From a virus: a DNA stretch of 41,650 nucleotides. This document shows, in pieces, positions 40,460-41,650 of the stretch. The first letter of the stretch is position 1, and each line of letters starts with the position of its first letter. The notes below the pieces were generated by a model that made no database searches, was not told the DNA's origin, and was given only the letters and a program-made list of their open reading frames with translations. The stretch spans positions 1 through 41,650 of the IMG/VR virus record IMGVR_UViG_3300023171_000023; one strand, given 5' to 3'. Position numbers and translations under genes: made by a program.

Positions 40460-40888
40460 ATGAACCTATACCAATTAAATTTTACTCATTACGCCCAAAA
40501 AGGCGACAAATCAGGAATTAGAGCTTTTATATTAGCAGATAACGACGAGCAGATTTTTAACTATTTAGCTCATGAAAGCAACCCTTTAAAAACTTACTGG
40601 TATGATGATACCAAAATAATTTACGATTCTGAAAAAGAAGAATTTATCAATCCTGAAGATGATGAATCTGATGAAGAATACGATGGTTGGTACGATGAAA
40701 ATTACGAGCCTGTAACATTTAAAGAATGGTGTTTAGTGAATAAAGGCGATGGACAAAAAGAACTACACGACTTATATTACGGACAAACAGTTTATTTTTG
40801 GGAACTTAAAAAAGAAAATTGCACGGAGCAGGAGTGTGATATTTTAAAGGAAATTAATTTATTACACAAAGCAAATGAAATACACTAA
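40460..40888 (+). CDS. Hypothetical acidic protein
   Basis: 142 residues. A long acidic stretch (EEFINPEDDESDEEYDGWYD, about 68-87) follows an alpha/beta start. Strong acidity may help a protein bind a basic partner, but no function can be assigned. It overlaps the next gene by 14 bases. Confidence 0.65.
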   Translation: MNLYQLNFTHYAQKGDKSGIRAFILADNDEQIFNYLAHESNPLKTYWYDDTKIIYDSEKEEFINPEDDESDEEYDGWYDENYEPVTFKEWCLVNKGDGQKELHDLYYGQTVYFWELKKENCTEQECDILKEINLLHKANEIH

Positions 40889-41204
40889 ACGATATTTTAT
40901 CGATAAATTTCAGGCTATACATGAAGAAAAATGGTGTGTAGGAATTTTAACAAGTAAGCTGGATCCTGAATGCCATTGTGCTTTAGGACATTGCGGAATT
41001 ACAACCTTAAGTACCGAGGATGAAACAATCGAGGCTATTGCCTTAGGAGATTTATTAGCGCCTGTATATAAACAGATTTATGGTGAAACAAGCGATTTCA
41101 TAGATCACGTATATAAAATTAATGACAGCGCAAAATCATTAGGCGACACCCCGAAACAACGCATTTTAAACGCGCTTAACCTCGTGCCGGATGAAACCCC
41201 TTAA
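40875..41204 (+). CDS. Conserved hypothetical phage protein with CALGHCG motif
   Basis: 109 residues. ECHCALGHCGI (residues 32-42) with its Cys and His residues is likely to bind a metal, and the pattern KWCVGILTS...CALGHCG...ND recurs in small phage proteins of unknown role. It overlaps the next gene by 14 bases. Confidence 0.65.
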   Translation: MKYTKRYFIDKFQAIHEEKWCVGILTSKLDPECHCALGHCGITTLSTEDETIEAIALGDLLAPVYKQIYGETSDFIDHVYKINDSAKSLGDTPKQRILNALNLVPDETP

Positions 41205-41650
41205 ACGCGGCAACACCGCCTCAGCCCATTATGAAACTATAACCATCGATGGTAAAAATTATAAATTTTACAACTTATATACATCGGGTTTATTGCGCAG
41301 AAATACCATCCTGATTGAAATAGACGACTCACTCCGGGAAATTACATCACCATCCGATTTACTAGCTTTTAAAAACCGTATTATTACCGAAAAATTATCA
41401 CTTTCTGATTTAGGTGTTTTCGACGCGATACCTGAAAAAACAGATTACAGCATCAAACCTAAAGATTTTCAAGACTTATCAGAATCATTCCCGCCACATA
41501 CGCCTGATGAAATAATGGAATTGCATAATTATTTACTGGCAGACCATCAGAAGTCAGGTGTTTATTTATTACGTACCGAGCTAAAATATATGGCAACTAA
41601 AAATTTAACCGTTAAAGAAAGAATACAAGAATCTAAAAATTTTAAAATAG
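41191..41650 (+). CDS. Unknown protein, 3' end cut off
   Basis: The frame opens at ATG 41191 and runs past the window edge, at least 153 residues. It starts basic (KPLKRGNTASAHYE), then an alpha/beta part (TITIDGKNYKFYNL), then helical sections (DEIMELHNYLLADHQ, YMATKNLTVKERIQ). No recognised motif in the visible part. It continues the early cluster. Confidence 0.6.
   Translation, partial: MKPLKRGNTASAHYETITIDGKNYKFYNLYTSGLLRRNTILIEIDDSLREITSPSDLLAFKNRIITEKLSLSDLGVFDAIPEKTDYSIKPKDFQDLSESFPPHTPDEIMELHNYLLADHQKSGVYLLRTELKYMATKNLTVKERIQESKNFKI

Noticed and set aside
1-41650. Circular genome joined at the window ends
   Set aside because: The last gene and the first partial gene would join in frame, but that has a one-in-three chance and would fuse an early-type protein to a tail protein; there is no terminal repeat in the window.
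1-41650. CRISPR arrays, diversity-generating retroelement, insertion sequences, integrase or attachment sites
   Set aside because: I looked for regularly spaced repeats, a reverse transcriptase, transposase and integrase motifs and saw none.

Overview
The window is part of the genome of a tailed (siphovirus-like) bacteriophage or prophage of a Bacteroidota host, most likely a member of the Flavobacteriia. Four things support this. The DNA is AT-rich. Intergenic regions carry the Bacteroidota-type promoter -7 element TAnnTTTG (or a TAnnTTTA variant), and Shine-Dalgarno sites are mostly absent. A DUF3127-type single-strand-binding protein is present, a family typical of Bacteroidota. Several proteins begin with signal peptides of the flavobacterial style that end in QAQ. 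No integrase, terminase, portal, capsid or DNA polymerase gene is visible, so the window covers only part of the genome. Genes run off both edges.

Layout. (1) 3-7164, plus strand: the end of a probable tail-tube gene, small tail-morphogenesis genes and the tape measure protein at 3919-7164. A small minus-strand island (3038-3644) and a non-coding, promoter- and terminator-rich stretch (3280-3900) interrupt this run. (2) 7203-10612, minus strand: an accessory island holding a repeat-domain protein, a DUF551-like protein, a DUF7352-like protein, a small membrane protein, a cupin and an HNH endonuclease. (3) 10901-13555, plus: a large tail-tip protein. (4) 13557-16836, minus: a second accessory island with an adenine-type DNA methyltransferase and a row of microproteins. 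(5) 16938-24935, plus: distal tail and fibre genes, four of which start with secretion-type signal sequences, then a membrane protein. (6) 25013-27663, plus: a lysis cassette of holin-like membrane proteins, spanin-like overlapping genes and a GH19-type endolysin. (7) 27823-32308, minus: a recombination cluster with RecT, an SSB-like protein, a RecE-like protein lacking its catalytic residues, a SLOG/DUF2493 protein and a SpoT-like HD hydrolase. (8) 32329-32520: a divergent control region with a 16-bp palindrome against the plus promoter, followed by an aberrant tRNA-Leu-like element. (9) 32542-41650, plus: the replication cluster with an HTH-like protein, SF2 helicase, HNH-like protein, DEDD exonuclease, VRR-NUC nuclease and CHC2/TOPRIM primase-helicase, then small unknown genes.

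Working together: the two divergent clusters around 32.4 kb are probably the early genes (recombination leftward, replication rightward), controlled from one operator region. The structural and lysis genes start at separate promoters with the element TAtcTTTA/G, often just after a strong hairpin terminator. The most unusual points are the tRNA-like element with a grossly enlarged anticodon arm 22 bases ahead of a gene, the catalytically dead RecE-like partner of RecT, signal peptides on predicted tail fibres, a near-identical promoter repeat at 3.3 and 39.6 kb, and short promoter-hairpin-terminator units that look like small RNA genes.
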